From Lepidostoma basale (Eukaryota; Arthropoda; Insecta; Trichoptera; Lepidostomatidae): a stretch of 64,000 bases of DNA. The notes beneath the pieces are model-generated. The model worked only from the letters and a program-made list of their open reading frames with translations. It was not told the origin of the DNA and made no database searches. The position numbers and the translations under genes are program-made. Location of the stretch: positions 62,001 to 126,000 of the forward strand of contig JAHDVF020000219.1 in assembly GCA_022606425.2 (NCBI GenBank). Reading direction: 5' to 3'. Below, piece by piece: positions 24,401-32,254 of the stretch (positions within the stretch are counted from its first letter, which is position 1; every line of letters begins with the position of its first letter).

Positions 24401-27400
24401 GTGAGATTTGTTTTTTTCTCTCACCGTGTCGTTTCTGACGCTGTCTCTAAGGGTTATTCCTAACATGGCTCTTTCCACGGCTCTTTGGGTCACTCGTAGT
24501 TTCTCGGCACTTTGGACAATGTTATAGTTTCGAGGCTACGAGTAGCAACTGGCAGAACACTCGCTTCATAAAACAGACTATTTATTTAATTATTTTGTAA
24601 GGGTCTCAAGGGGATCCAGGATCTCAGGTTACCGGGGGCCTACCTATCGTAAAAACAAAGGATTATCCGAGGTTGGATTCTTCTTGTCATAGTGCCATAT
24701 TAGGTTCCCCCGACGTCGGCTATCACTCTGGCGTAGCCCTCTATGTCCTTTGCTAGCCGGTCTTGTCACAAGACAAGACCACGTAAGGAACGAATACGTG
24801 AGGGGAAGCTTTAAGGTTGCCCTAATAACGGAAAAATTAAGAGAAGAATGAATTAAGGTCGTGTGATGCGAAGAGACAGCGAACACATTGGTCAAAAAAC
24901 CTTCAGCATTCCCACAAAATCAAGAAGAAGAGGTGGCAATGGCAACATTGTAGGCCAACATGGAAAAGGAGCTCAAATGCGAGAACCTTACAGGGGAGAT
25001 GAATCAAAATAGAAAAGTTTGGCGTTTTCGTACAAGGAGGGCCGACCCCAGATGATGGGAGATGGCAAAGGGAAAGAAGAGTCCGACTTGAAGATGTTGC
25101 CCAGCCTTATGAATGCTTTATATTTTACTCTGTTTAGAAATCTTCCATGGTAGTGGCTGTGGTCTCGCTGGGCCTGATGCTCGCGGTGATATATACGCGC
25201 TTCCTCATTGCCTACTTGACAGCAAAGGACTACCCAGTTACTACGGTGTTGTACACTGCGACTTACAGGACCATCTGGGCGGTGGGTCTCGGGTCTCTCA
25301 TACTTACCTGCATCCTCGGACAAGTTCGTAAGTATACCGTTATACATTTGATGATACTCCTAACAGTTGCGCCCATAAAAGCTTATAACCAAAAACCAAT
25401 TCAAAGTTTGAATCCTGGGGATTGGTTTGCAGCCAAGTCTTTTAACAGTTTTACTGGTTTTTTGTTATACTTTCTTCTTGGTCTTGCCTAGCCTGTTGTG
25501 GTAGTCTCCTTCTGGACGTAGACCTCCTCTCGTAGTTTCCACTCCCTTCTATCTTAAGCGATCCGCATCCAGGCACTTTCCGCATTGATGTAGTCGGAGA
25601 CTTTTGTTCTGGCTCGTAAGTTCTCATTTTTGATCTGTCTCGCAAGCTAATACCCAACAAGTTTTTTGTGGTAGTTTCCCGTTGTTATTCCACATTTTTT
25701 GTAAACACCAGGTTATTTAAAACCAATTACTGTTTGGGGGCGTGGTGAAGGTTGAAAGACGGTGGAAGTTTCAACGTTTATTCTCGATCGAAGGTAACCC
25801 TAACTAATAGTAACCCGTAATGGAGCGTGGATGGACGGCATAACTGTGCAGGGTGTCGATAGCAGCGGGGCTGAGTCCGGGTGGTAAGCAGCTGATTTGT
25901 CCTGCATGGTTTGTTAACCCCACAACTCTACACACTTTTTTAGATATTGTTTCTCCTGGATTAAGCTAGAGAGGTATGTCAGGATAGAGTAATGTGGCGG
26001 TCCATTCTCTCTTCTTACCTTTCCAGGGAAACAGAGTAATGATTTGTTCTTGTTGTCTAATGGCGAAATAAAAATAAGAATAATTAAAAAAAATGATCTC
26101 GAAATAAAATTAACTGGGAGTAGTATTTAAAAAAAAAAAAATTCTGAGATATCTCTACACGAGGGATAGCTATCCGTGGCTCTATCCCACGGCATTTCTT
26201 TTGGAAATACTTGGGGCCGACTCTCAGCAGCTTCGAAGAGATGGGCATCTCATAACCCATTTCTTTAGATCACTCAGGGGATATTTCGAGAACTCGGCTG
26301 TGCTGGAGGGTATTCGGCTTTTTGTCCCTGATAGATATCTCCGACAGCGACAGCATATATTGTTTTACCTACCGGCCGCCAGAACCAACCAACCTGCCTC
26401 TGGTGACACCGGTGGGAAGAGTAATTAATCTGCAGAACGCGGTCTCCTCGGAGATGGACGTCTTACATATTAGTGAAAGTACGTTCAGAAGGCAAATACT
26501 CTTAATTCTGGAGAGCATCCTGTCTTCCTAATGTCAAACCATCTCTCATGTGTTTCTGGGGTAGTAGATGCCTTAAAAAATAATTTTGTAATGTCTATTG
26601 ATGAAATAAACTAATTTGATTGATTGATTGATTTTTGATGACGATATGTTTTAAATTTGTCTAAATATTATAATATATTTTCAGCTGCTGTGACGTCCTT
26701 CCTGAGTTGGGGTTTCTGGACTCCGCTGGCCCGCTTGGTGTATGGGGTATTCTTGGTGCACTCAGCCGTACAACTGCGATTATACGGAGTATTAAGGTCC
26801 CCGACCTATATTGACCATATCATATTGGTAATTTTTCTTTTTCTTCTTCTTACTGTCGCCTATGTGGCCTGTTTCTTAAGAGGAATTAGCCTCCTGCGAG
26901 GTCGACTCCCAACTGTCGATACATCTTTGGTGGTCTGCCAGGGGATCGCCTATCTTGGGGTTGATCGTGCAACACAATACGAGGGAGTCTGGAAGTATTC
27001 TTCTCATGTGTGCATATCAGTATCATTTCTTTGCCTCCCCTTCCAATCCAAATTGTGTCAAATAAATTAATTGGACCAATTTTTAATTAATCAGCAGTAA
27101 GTAACCAGCTCTAATGACCTCCCCAGAGAAGTAAGGTCACAGGTGGATAGGGCTGCAGCAGTTGCAGGCTGCCTGAAAGATGTCATATGGAGAAACAAGA
27201 ACATGAGGACTGACAGCAAGGTGCGCATCTATCAGACCTGTGTGCGACCAATCCTCACATATGGCATTGAATCGAGGGCAGACACTGTCAAGACAAAGAG
27301 CATGCTCAGGACAACCGAGATGAAAACGCTCCGCGCTATAGCTGGCAAGACCCTACGTGATCGAGTTAGGAATACAGCAATCCGAGAAATCTGCGAGATC

Positions 27401-30372
27401 GAAGATGTGGTCAGATGGGGACGTCAAAGACGGCGATACTTGCATCAACACGTAGAAAGGATGAGCTCAAATAGAATATCACACATAGCTCTCCATGGAA
27501 CGCCAAACGGACAACGCCGACCAGGAAGACCCCCGAAACGGTGGAGAGAAAGCTGAAGTTCAGCATCTCAAGAGGACCCGCCTGAAATAACAGACTCCTG
27601 AGTCTACCAAAAGGGAAGAAGAAGAAGAAGAATTTTTAATTCTTATCCATTATTTGATATAGAGTTTTACACCATTGTTCTAAGCAACAATAAATTATGC
27701 ATGTTTCGACTTGTTAAGACATTTTTAAATACCATGTCCTAGCAAGTAATAATAATGCCCATTGCTCGTGAGTACGAGCATAAGGAGTAAAAAATATTTA
27801 GAATTATCTTCTGTGCCACTTAGTATGGCTATTGAGTCCTATTTTAGATAGTCAAACTTTGTCACACTCCGGACAAAGACATTCTGCCCCCACGACTGGA
27901 CCACGTCCGTTGATTCGCATGGACAGGCACCTCTCCCCAGAGATCCGATTAGAGAGGCATTAAACCTCAGACCGATCCATCTTTTTGTGCTTGTTGCGTT
28001 ATAAATACAAAGCCGGTCAAATACCCGGCTCAGTTCGGGCCACGATACTACGGTGGTTGGACCTGTGGCGCATGCGGAATGAGACGACAGAGACCATCCA
28101 TAGATCTTAATTAGCCCGCGAGGGAATTGGAATTCGGAAGGAATTCACCGAAAAACAGCATCACGGGAATCATGCAGCCAGACAATATATCCAGCCACCA
28201 GATCCCAACAATAACTGACTCTCGGAAAAAAGAAAGGAGGAAGGATGGGAAGGTACAGTGTTGGTACTCCCATAGACGCCCAGAAGCCCGGCTTGCGTAA
28301 GAATTTTTGAATCAAAACCTCGTCTGGCTTACAGACGTTCAGCTCTTGGCTATCTCTCTTACGTCTGATGGGAGCATTGTTAGAAAGTGATTTGGTGGGT
28401 TGTTGGTTTATGCGGGGGCACGACTTCGAGACGATTCGATCACGACACGAGATTTGGGAGTTTGGATTCAAAATTTCTTACGCAAGACGGGCTTCTGGGC
28501 TTCTATGGGAGTACCGTCACTGGGAAGGGATACTATGATATGGAATAGGATGGCGTCAGAAATCAGAAAATCGTTTTCATCAACATCGAATAAATAGAGC
28601 AGGGATGGCGAACCTATGGCACGGGTGCCACAGGTGGCACGCGAGACGATTTTGCATGGCACGCGAATGAAGAGAATTTTTTTTTTAAAGATTTAAGAAT
28701 TATTTTGGAAACAATTGAGCGAGATCGATTTGTTGGACCAGTCCAGAGGAAATGAAGTACTTACAACTTGCCAATCCATCCCGGAAACTTTTCTTGTCTT
28801 AAAAAAATAGCAATGGGCATTTTAACAATTTTTTCGTCGACTTATTCTTGTGAATCATTATTTTCTTCAATGAACTTTATTAAATCAGACATAAGAAGTA
28901 GACTTACAGACGAAAGTACTACTGCTTATGTTCTATTAAAAGCTACCAGCTATGAACTCGATATAAAAAAATTGGCGTCTAGCATCCAACAACTAAAATC
29001 TCATTAATAATGTAGTTTTGAGGGTTCTAATTTTTTTTTATTAAGACTATTTTGTATTTATTTATTTTATTTTGCCATTAATTAGTACTTAATTATTTTT
29101 TTCGATGAATTAATGCTTTGTTTATATTAAAAATCTGAAGTTACACAAACATTTGATGCAATTTTATTTCATGGCATGTGGCACGCGACATATTATTGTA
29201 TTGAAAAAAAAAAATTTGGCACTCAGGCTCAAAAAGGTTCGCCATTCCTGATATAGAGTATATGTGTAATTGTACATTATTTACGTTTAAAATTATAGGC
29301 CTAATAATCCATGTGTGTTATTTTTCAGTTTGGGGAAGTATTCACTCTGGTGTTCTATTCATTTTTGGTGTCTATGGTGCTACATCTCTTCATAGAGTCT
29401 CCGTGCCGAGGGATATTCAGTATGCTTATGAAACAAGATAACTTAAGCAAGTACGTTCCAATAATTCATATATACGAACATTTTCCTCAAATTTCAATCC
29501 TAGGGATTGATTTGCAGCAACATGCACTTTTTGCTGGTTCTCGGGATACCACTTGGGCCTTTAATTTGGTAGTTTACCGTTGTTTCTAGACTCTTTGTAT
29601 AGGTACAACAGATTAACTAACTAACTAACTAACTAACTAACCATCACGCCGTCTCCCCGGAGGGGTAAGCAAAAATAATGGAACGCCACACTGTTCTGTC
29701 CTGACATACTTCTCTCGCTTCCTCTACATTCATACATCTTGTCATGCACGCACGTCGATTTCTCTGACTCCTCACATCGCCGACATTCAATATTTGATTG
29801 ATTTGATCGTGCCACGTTTTCCTCGGTCTTTCTCTATTTCTAGCTGCGTTCACGCCGTTTACATATACCTTCTTTACCATTCTGTCTTCACTCATTCTTT
29901 CCATGTGTCCAAACCATCTTAATGACCTTTTCATTATTTTGTTCATAACACTTTCATTCGCACCGTATTCACTTCTTATATTTACTTCCATTTGACACTC
30001 TATCATATACAGATTTGCTACACATTCGTCTTAGAAATCTCATTTCTACTGCATTTATTCTACGTTCATCCTTCTTTTGCCAGTTCCATGCTTCACTTCC
30101 ATACATAAACGATTTGCAACGATCAAATCAATCAAATATAAAATTTCGACCACGTGAAGACTCGGAGAAATCGACGTGTATGCATGATATGATGTATGAA
30201 TGTTGAGGAAACAAGAGAACTATGTTGAAACAAGAGTGTGACGGTCCATTCTACCTCTTTGGAGAGACAGCGTAATGTTTAAGTAGTTATGTTAGGTTAG
30301 TTTTAAAATCTCCTTATTGTTGATTATTCATTTGTTTGTTTTTTTTGTTTCAGGAAAACAAAGAAGTCATAA
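9412..30372 (+). CDS. NRF-B: nose resistant to fluoxetine (NRF-6)-like membrane acyltransferase, complete, 13 exons
   Basis: Exons: 9412-9604, 11484-11701, 13205-13482, 14403-14482, 15812-16002, 18638-18795, 20701-20869, 22195-22388, 23777-23915, 25138-25327, 26685-26827, 29329-29450, 30354-30372. They total 2094 nt, in frame, 697 aa plus TAA. The start at 9412 gives a signal peptide (MKFYVFLSLMVLVSA) aligned with NRF-C; upstream in-frame ATGs at 9340 and 9397 would hide it. Residues ~20-225 form the extracellular NRF domain: MWDA..K.PSGLL.GN, FDECV, QYCLV, GICAPASC and FMC. A membrane helix follows (~228-250). The acyltransferase-3 domain (~257-690) shows NGIR (288-291), GHR (301-303), VDNFFLLSG (337-345), FHYFL, SHSRAGPYLIG..VGYLL and FIESPCRG. 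In AT3 proteins the Arg/His of the first core helix are the likely catalytic residues. C. elegans NRF-6 and NDG-4 affect drug uptake and yolk transport; the substrate here is unknown. No internal stop or frameshift was seen. Confidence 0.93.
9605..11483. other. NRF-B intron 1: dominated by a satellite-like array
   Basis: Apart from the array (9705-10905) it contains LINE 3'-like debris at about 10910-11110 (CTGACGCTATCCCAAC, GTTGGGGTCGGCTCT) and an unidentified GC-richer repeat fragment at 11235-11390. No exon candidate other than the flanking ones. Confidence 0.6.
9705..10905. repeat. Satellite-like tandem array, 36- and 41-bp units
   Basis: The unit is TTCTTG(T/A)AGTGTAACTTTTC followed by ATTATGAATACTTCTC (36 bp) or ATTATAAATATGTTACTTCTC (41 bp). 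In the first two thirds the two alternate, giving a 77-bp higher-order period, and the TAG and AAG variants alternate with them. In the last third only the 36-bp form persists (with CTTATC). It covers about 1.2 kb of intron 1. Confidence 0.93.
11895..12855. repeat. Satellite-like tandem array, 17-bp unit with 68-bp higher-order period
   Basis: The basic unit is TTTCCTGGCCTCTTTAG. Variants recur in fixed order (GGCTTCTTAAG, GGCCTCTTTAG, GGCCTCTTTAG, AGTCTCTTTAG), which gives a four-unit, 68-bp higher-order repeat over much of the array, with degenerate units at both edges. It is strongly pyrimidine-rich on the plus strand and lies in NRF-B intron 2. Confidence 0.93.
13498..14165 (-). mobile_element. 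LINE fragment (family F3), C-terminal region
   Basis: The minus strand encodes, in two broken frames, KIPINLKRKVYEACVLPVG, YGLETVTLSKQSAEKLRVTQ, MERAMLEISLRDRVRN, then IHR-ATLKWQWAGHVARSSD, RLLTWRPW, GRQLRWNDDLNRHVGITWM and AQDRVTWKRMEEAFVQE. These are typical post-RT sequences of non-LTR retrotransposons. Located in NRF-B intron 3, starting 16 bp after the donor. Confidence 0.85.
15106..15345 (-). mobile_element. tRNA-derived SINE, diverged copy
   Basis: Shares the body of the 8458-8733 copy (TTGAATCGCTCTTTACA at the 3' end, GTAAAGGGTATAGCTATCAT, ACCAGACCAAAGACAGTGTG) and a decayed B box region (CAGGAATAGAATCCGGGAC). The A box is decayed beyond recognition. Confidence 0.75.
15392..15622 (+). 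mobile_element. LINE-T 3' fragment
   Basis: 5'-truncated copy starting at GATGTAAATGGAACCAGAAA and ending GGTGAGACGGCGTGATGGTT plus (AGTT)n. In NRF-B intron 4. Confidence 0.85.
16316..16580. mobile_element. hAT MITE copy 1 with 8-bp target duplication
   Basis: The element is 16324-16572. It starts CAGTGGCGGTACTCCCATAG and ends with the complement CTATGGGAGTACCGCCACTG. Flanks are AATGACCT (16316-16323) and AATGATCT (16573-16580), an 8-bp duplication with one change. The inverted similarity extends inward for about 60 bp (AAGCCCGGCTTGCGTAAG). CA(G)-type ends plus 8-bp duplications are hAT hallmarks. It has no coding capacity. Confidence 0.9.
16772..17045 (+). mobile_element. LINE-T fragment: RT motif region
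   Basis: Encodes MKELKGLDVGAKMSEVSVCC, then LLYANDAFLFLDNERELQ, where the YADD catalytic motif has become YAND, then NLMMNVNESKVM-like text and ISVNGENLEQ. It is 5' and 3' truncated and dead by motif alone. In NRF-B intron 5. Confidence 0.82.
17567..17730 (+). mobile_element. SINE-T copy
   Basis: Body TGCGCGGGAGATGCCTATTG, GTGGCGATGAGGTTCGCAAC, CCATCACACCGCGTCTCCCG, then the LINE-T-like 3' end (GACAGTCCATTCTTTCTGCC, TTTCGGGGAGACGGCG) and GGTTAGTTAG. No tRNA boxes were recognised, so its RNA ancestor is unknown. Confidence 0.78.
17815..17965 (+). repeat. Dispersed GC-rich repeat (matches 60015-60260 inverted)
   Basis: Shares GGAATG(T/G)TGCATTC(T)CCAG, TAACGTAAGTCCCGC, GAGCGAAGCTGACGAA and GCGTCCTATAATAG with the reverse complement of 60015-60260. 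Family unknown. Confidence 0.6.
17988..18568 (+). mobile_element. Mariner deletion derivative with TIRs
   Basis: TA-flanked, beginning CGAGGGTTGTCCGTAAAATA and ending with its near-complement (TATTTTACGGACAATCCTCA). The interior has only a scrambled transposase: a trace of ARWVPRML, then an open segment (18164-18433) with LHPPYSPDLGPSDFHLFSDL (third catalytic Asp of the DD34D motif) and the C-terminal region. It lacks the first two catalytic blocks, so it is non-autonomous. In NRF-B intron 5. Confidence 0.85.
18880..19075 (+). mobile_element. LINE-T degenerate 3' fragment
   Basis: AAAGCATGGCTTGACCGCAT, GCCACATTCGAAGTTGG and ATGTTGCGATGTATGAATGT are recognisable, ending GTTAGTTAG. It is more diverged than its neighbours. 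Confidence 0.65.
19090..19560 (+). mobile_element. LINE fragment (family F6), C-terminal region and 3' end
   Basis: Encodes ISRLQRQQNKIIKLAYNINH, LTPTIQVYRQTKQMDISDQT, KIVHRVIMEKSTDSS, RTKTGQSRILNNGLKLYNEL and KYLKQYI-like text, then a stop and an A-rich tail. The text is typical of the distal C-terminus of a non-LTR retrotransposon. A second copy lies at 31680-31890 (-). Confidence 0.8.
19666..19790 (+). mobile_element. LINE-T fragment joined to SINE
   Basis: ATGGCAGTGCACAATGGTGT onward for about 120 bp, ending GAGATCTCTAAG. It is directly followed by the body of the tRNA-derived SINE at 19794. Confidence 0.75.
19794..19940 (+). mobile_element. tRNA-derived SINE, 5'-truncated
   Basis: Body and tail only: GAATTCACGCGACAATAAAA, GGCGATAGATTAGGTAC, TTTACATCGATTTGGCTCAT, then AAAATAATAATAATAATAT. 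The tRNA-like head is missing. Confidence 0.75.
20101..20665. mobile_element. Large foldback element (family FB1)
   Basis: Two arms of roughly 230 bp are inverted copies: TCAATTGTATCTCAA..GAGACAAAGATG on the left, CATCTTCGTCTCTATTGAGA on the right; TGGTTGATCGAGGTG versus CACCTCGATCAACCA; CTTTACATGGTAGTTTTTTC versus its complement at about 20430-20450. The unique loop is about 60 bp. No ORF. It ends about 35 bp before NRF-B exon 7. Confidence 0.87.
20880..21760 (-). mobile_element. LINE-T fragment with (CAA)n tail; best-preserved C-terminal ORF
   Basis: The 3' end carries (CAA)n instead of (CTAA)n. A 152-codon open stretch (21379-20921) holds the whole family C-terminus: YRSEAWNWQKKDESRINAVE, RRMCGRTIYDRISNADKRKE, SLRWFGHMERMDRERMVKKV, RSRGRPRKTWHDQINQILKV and ending YPCGETA. 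It is preceded by a 124-codon stretch (21754-21380) with MYADDAVLVADSADELQ. The two are separated by one stop (TTA to TAA in ..TLMYG..), so this copy is comparatively young. Confidence 0.9.
21813..22110 (-). mobile_element. LINE fragment (family F9), RT catalytic region
   Basis: The minus strand reads MREIMSHRESVKIHGQKVDM, ITFAGDIAMVAESEKELQEA, then NNYNMKINKDKTKLLTVGR. This is the RT core region of a second LINE family, with the (Y/F)ADD motif changed to FAGD. It is adjacent to NRF-B exon 8. Confidence 0.75.
22495..23045. mobile_element. FB1 foldback-related copies
   Basis: 22560-22830 repeats the left-arm order of FB1 (TTAATTGTATCTCAATAGAG, GACGAAGATG, ATGACCTGTCA, TTGGGTTAAGCGATCGC, CACTAGCGCCATCTATTAAG). 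22860-23045 contains a second partial start of the same arm (TACAAATACTTGTAGACAAA, GTATCTCAGTAGAGACGAAG). Neither is complete. Confidence 0.75.
23075..23345 (+). mobile_element. LINE fragment (F3-like C-terminal region)
   Basis: Broken frames give RIASLKWC..ARHVACSSD, RWIKSLLCWCPRT, ARPQCRWRDDIKETDGITLM and AQDRQKWKQMEDSYVQK. The layout matches F3 (13498-14165) but it is more diverged. Confidence 0.75.
23525..23715 (-). repeat. LINE 3'-end-like fragment
   Basis: Shares CCTATGTGG(C)CTG, GAGGTAGACTCCCA.CTGTC and CAATACGAGGGAGTCTGG-type words with 26835-26995. Both look like reverse-strand post-RT LINE sequence next to an (TTC)n run. It lies just upstream of NRF-B exon 9. Confidence 0.6.
23958..24140 (+). 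mobile_element. LINE-T fragment
   Basis: ATGGCAGTACACAATGCTGT through GAAACCTGGAACTGG-like text; it degrades after about 150 bp. It starts about 40 bp downstream of the NRF-B exon 9 donor. Confidence 0.75.
24178..24575 (-). mobile_element. LINE fragment (family F3)
   Basis: Same order of words as 13498-14165 (CCTGGACAAAGGCCTCCTCC, CTGCACTTCTC, CTACCCGGTGAATGATGTCA, GTTTCTGACGCTGTCTC, GGGTCACTCGTAGTTTCTCG), strongly decayed, no long frame. Confidence 0.8.
24640..25085. repeat. Mixed LINE debris in NRF-B intron 9
   Basis: 24690-24780 shares CCCCCGACGTCGGCTATCAC with 30880-30900 (family F7). 25030-25085 shares GGGCCGACCCCAGATGATGG-type LINE 3' sequence ending in (GAAGA). No gene. Confidence 0.55.
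25480..26050. repeat. LINE debris in NRF-B intron 10
   Basis: 25495-25660 (-) reads like a decayed F3-type C-terminus (NLRARTKVSDYI.., DRSKMRT). 25790-25930 is GC-richer unidentified sequence. 25960-26045 (+) is a 3' piece of LINE-T (AGAGGTATGTCAGGATAGAG, GGCGGTCCATTCTCTC). Confidence 0.55.
26145..26640 (+). mobile_element. LINE fragment (family F2) with (TTGA)n tail
   Basis: Encodes PWLYPTAFLLEILGADSQQL, RRDGHLITHFFRSLRGYFEN, SAVLEGIRLFVPDRYLRQRQ, FYLPAARTNQPAS, then SSEMDVLHISESTFRRQILL. A 3' UTR follows, ending TTGATTGATTGATTG. It sits 45 bp before NRF-B exon 11. Other copies: 32255-32940 (-) and 35143-35668 (+). Confidence 0.85.
27070..27620 (+). mobile_element. LINE fragment (family F4), 137-codon C-terminal ORF
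   Basis: The open stretch 27143-27556 encodes VDRAAAVAGCLKDVIWRNKN, VRIYQTCVRPILTYGIESRA, TTEMKTLRAIAGKTLRDRVR, IREICEIEDVVRWGRQRRR, then GQRRPGRPPKRWRES. It ends in (GAA)n. Relatively intact. Related pieces at 33930-34015, 47440-47510 and 53150-53420. Confidence 0.83.
27840..28140. other. NRF-B intron 11: unidentified GC-richer segment
   Basis: Between LINE F4 and the hAT MITE lies about 300 bp clearly less AT-rich than its surroundings (CCCCCACGACTGGACCACGT, GCATGGACAGGCACCTCTCC, GGTTGGACCTGTGGCGCATG). No ORF, no tRNA boxes, no second copy seen in the window. It is probably a repeat with a single copy here. Confidence 0.4.
28248..28530. mobile_element. hAT MITE copy 2 with 8-bp target duplication
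   Basis: The element is 28256-28522: CAGTGTTGGTACTCCCATAG at the left, CTATGGGAGTACCGTCACTG at the right. Flanks GGAAGGTA and GGAAGGGA (one mismatch). Same interior as copy 1. Confidence 0.9.
28592..29258 (+). mobile_element. hAT element remnant with transposase dimerisation domain
   Basis: The element is 28600-29250. Ends are CAGGGATGGCGAACCTATGG and the complement-like GGTTCGCCATTCCTG, with flanks AAATAGAG/ATATAGAG (7 of 8 bp). Subterminal GGCACGCGA..GGCACGCGACA words are shared by both halves. At 651 bp it is an internal-deletion derivative of an autonomous hAT. It begins only about 70 bp right of hAT MITE copy 2 but has different termini. Confidence 0.85.
28768..29007 (+). pseudogene. 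hAT transposase C-terminal (dimerisation) fragment
   Basis: An open stretch of 79 codons ends in a natural stop. KIAMGILTIFSSTYSCESLF, then SSMNFIKSDIRSRLTDES and A.VLLKATSYELDI match the C-terminal hAT dimerisation segment (pattern ..FGSTY.CE..FS.M..IKS..R..LTDE.L). The N-terminal zinc finger and the catalytic residues are absent, so it cannot be active. Confidence 0.85.
29610..30108 (-). mobile_element. LINE-T fragment, reverse strand
   Basis: Long (CTAA)n start, then the family C-terminus in a 120-codon frame (30006-29644): NIRSEYGANESVMNKIMKRS, LRWFGHMERMSEDRMVKKVY, RPRKTWHDQINQILNV and a terminal YPSGETA. It lies between NRF-B exons 12 and 13. Confidence 0.88.
30110..30292 (+). mobile_element. 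LINE-T 3' fragment, opposite orientation
   Basis: CAACGATCAAATCAATCAAA through GGAGAGACAGCGTAATG, abutting the previous reverse copy head to head. The 3' tail is decayed. Confidence 0.75.
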
Positions 30373-30469
30373 GAATCGCATAGACGTTGTATCTATGTCA
30401 TTGCACGAATTTTTAATTTTAACAAATATAATATTTTTAGTTACCTATTGCAATATTCAAAATCTATTG

Positions 30470-30795
30470 GCCCCAGTGTCAACAGTGTCAAATGCCGTTC
30501 TCTGGACCATGGCAGGCGAAAAGCCAATTAGAGAACAAGTCACTAGACGCAAATGGCAGTGGATCGGTCACACTCTGAGACGGAACCCAGCCTACATCGC
30601 TCAGGGCGCACTAGACTGGTCCCCTATGGGGGGAAAGAGAAAGCGAGGCAGATCTAGAGCCACCTAGAGAAGAGCCCTGCAGGACGAGATTAAGGCAGCA
30701 GGCCTCACTTGGGATGATGTTAGGCATCAGGCATGCGAAAGAGTCGAGTGGAGAAGATTCCTAGAGGCTCTATGTACCACGGAAGTGTAACAGGA
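30470..30795 (+). mobile_element. LINE fragment (family F5), C-terminal region
   Basis: SNAVLWTMAGEKPIREQVTR, RKWQWIGHTLRRNPAYIAQG, ALDWSPMGGKRKRGRSRAT, then (after a stop) RRALQDEIKAAGLTWDDVRH and EWRRFLEALCTTEV. It starts about 100 bp after the NRF-B stop, so it may contribute 3' UTR sequence. Other copies: 33720-33870 (-) and 43805-44140 (-). Confidence 0.85.
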
Positions 30796-30849
30796 CAAAA
30801 TGAAGAAAGAAGAAGATTTCAAAATAGAATACGAGAAAAATCTTCTTCT

Positions 30850-31400
30850 TCTTCTTTGAGTACCATGTCAGGTCCCCCCGACGTCGGCTATCACCCTGGC
30901 GTAGGTCTATCCGTCCTGTGCCAGACGGAACAACTCCCCCACCCCCTGAACTCCGGTCCATTCCTTGATATTCTCGAGCCAGGACATCTGGGGTCTTCCC
31001 ACACCGCGTCAACCCTTTTATGATGAGGTGCAGCAGATTGTTTTTCTAGTTATGGAGAATGTGTCCCAAGTATGCCATCTTTCTAGACTTCACATCAGGC
31101 AACAATTCTCTTCCTAGTCTGGCTCTATGTAGCACCTCATTGTTGGTGACCATATCAGTCCATGAGATCCGCAGCATTCTGCGATGGAGCCACATTTCAA
31201 GTGCTTCTATACGGTTTATTGTGTTCACTTTGAGGGTCCAGGTCTCCACTCCGTTTAGTAATAGGGAACAAATATAGCACTTGACCACCCTCTGTCTTAA
31301 TTTTAAGTTGATGTTGTCATTGCAGAAGAATGGTCTCATATTATTGAATGCGCCCCTCGCAATCTCTAATCTCGATGTTGTCTGTTATAACACTGCCAAG
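30850..31400 (-). mobile_element. LINE fragment (family F7), C-terminal region
   Basis: The minus strand reads MRPFFCNDNINLKLRQRVVK, CYICSLLLNGVETWTLKVNT, NRIEALEMWLHRRMLRISWT and VLHRARLGRELLPDVKSRKM, then decayed text ending in (GAA)n. The family is also at 62690-63115 (+). Confidence 0.82.
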
Positions 31401-31489
31401 ATATTTAAATATGTGTACTCTTTCTATACTGAATGAGAAAAATAGTTTTGTTTATTATATACATATATCGATAAAAATGTGAAATTAAC

Positions 31490-31672
31490 TAACTAACTAA
31501 CCATCACGCCGTCTCACCGAAAGGGTAGGCAGAAAGAATGAACTGTCACACTTTAACCAATGTGGCACTCCATCCTTCTCTTTTCGCAAGCAGGAGACGC
31601 GGCGTGATGGGTTGCGAACCTCATCGCCACCAATAGGCATCTCCCGCGCACACTTCGATCGTCCGACACTCA
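31490..31672 (-). mobile_element. SINE-T copy, reverse strand
   Basis: (CTAA)n CCATCACGCCGTCTCACCG, then complement of the SINE-T body down to CATCTCCCGCGCACACTTCG. Adjacent to LINE F6. Confidence 0.8.
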
Positions 31673-31679
31673 CAAAATA

Positions 31680-31890
31680 AATCTCTTCCATGATCACTCT
31701 GTGTACAATTTTAAAGATCTCGAATTTGGTCAAGTCTGATATATCCATTTGTTTTGTTTGTCTGTATACTTGAATGGTTGGGGTAAGATAGTTAATGTTA
31801 TAAGCTAGTTTTATTAATTTGTTTTGTTGTCTTTGGAGTCTAGCAATGTCCTTTAGGTTTCCTGTCTCCCAGAAGGGAATCACATATGTC
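31680..31890 (-). mobile_element. LINE fragment (family F6)
   Basis: IPFWETGNLKDIARLQRQQN, KLIKLAYNINYLTPTIQVYR and QTKQMDISDLTKFEIFKIVH, matching 19090-19300. Confidence 0.8.
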
Positions 31891-32254
31891 TGTCTGCTTA
31901 ATAAATATAAACATTTTTAACAATGCTATGATGTTTGATTTAAATTGTCGGTACTTTACAAATGAAGAAGATTCTACATAACTTTATTTGAAAATATTAT
32001 GTGATACAATTGATGAAGCCATTACATTTACTTTGATCTATAAATTGATTTTATGTCAACAAAATTATTCCAAAAAAATATTTAAGAACTTAAATTCATT
32101 TTCAAATCAAATAATTTATTTATCTATTTTACATTGACGCTATATAAATGGTACGGCACAAGAACACGGGTTATGCAGTCAAATTGATATATTAGCACTG
32201 CGGAAACACAAATGTATTATATTAAAATGATTGTAACACGTATGCAAGAAGTAA

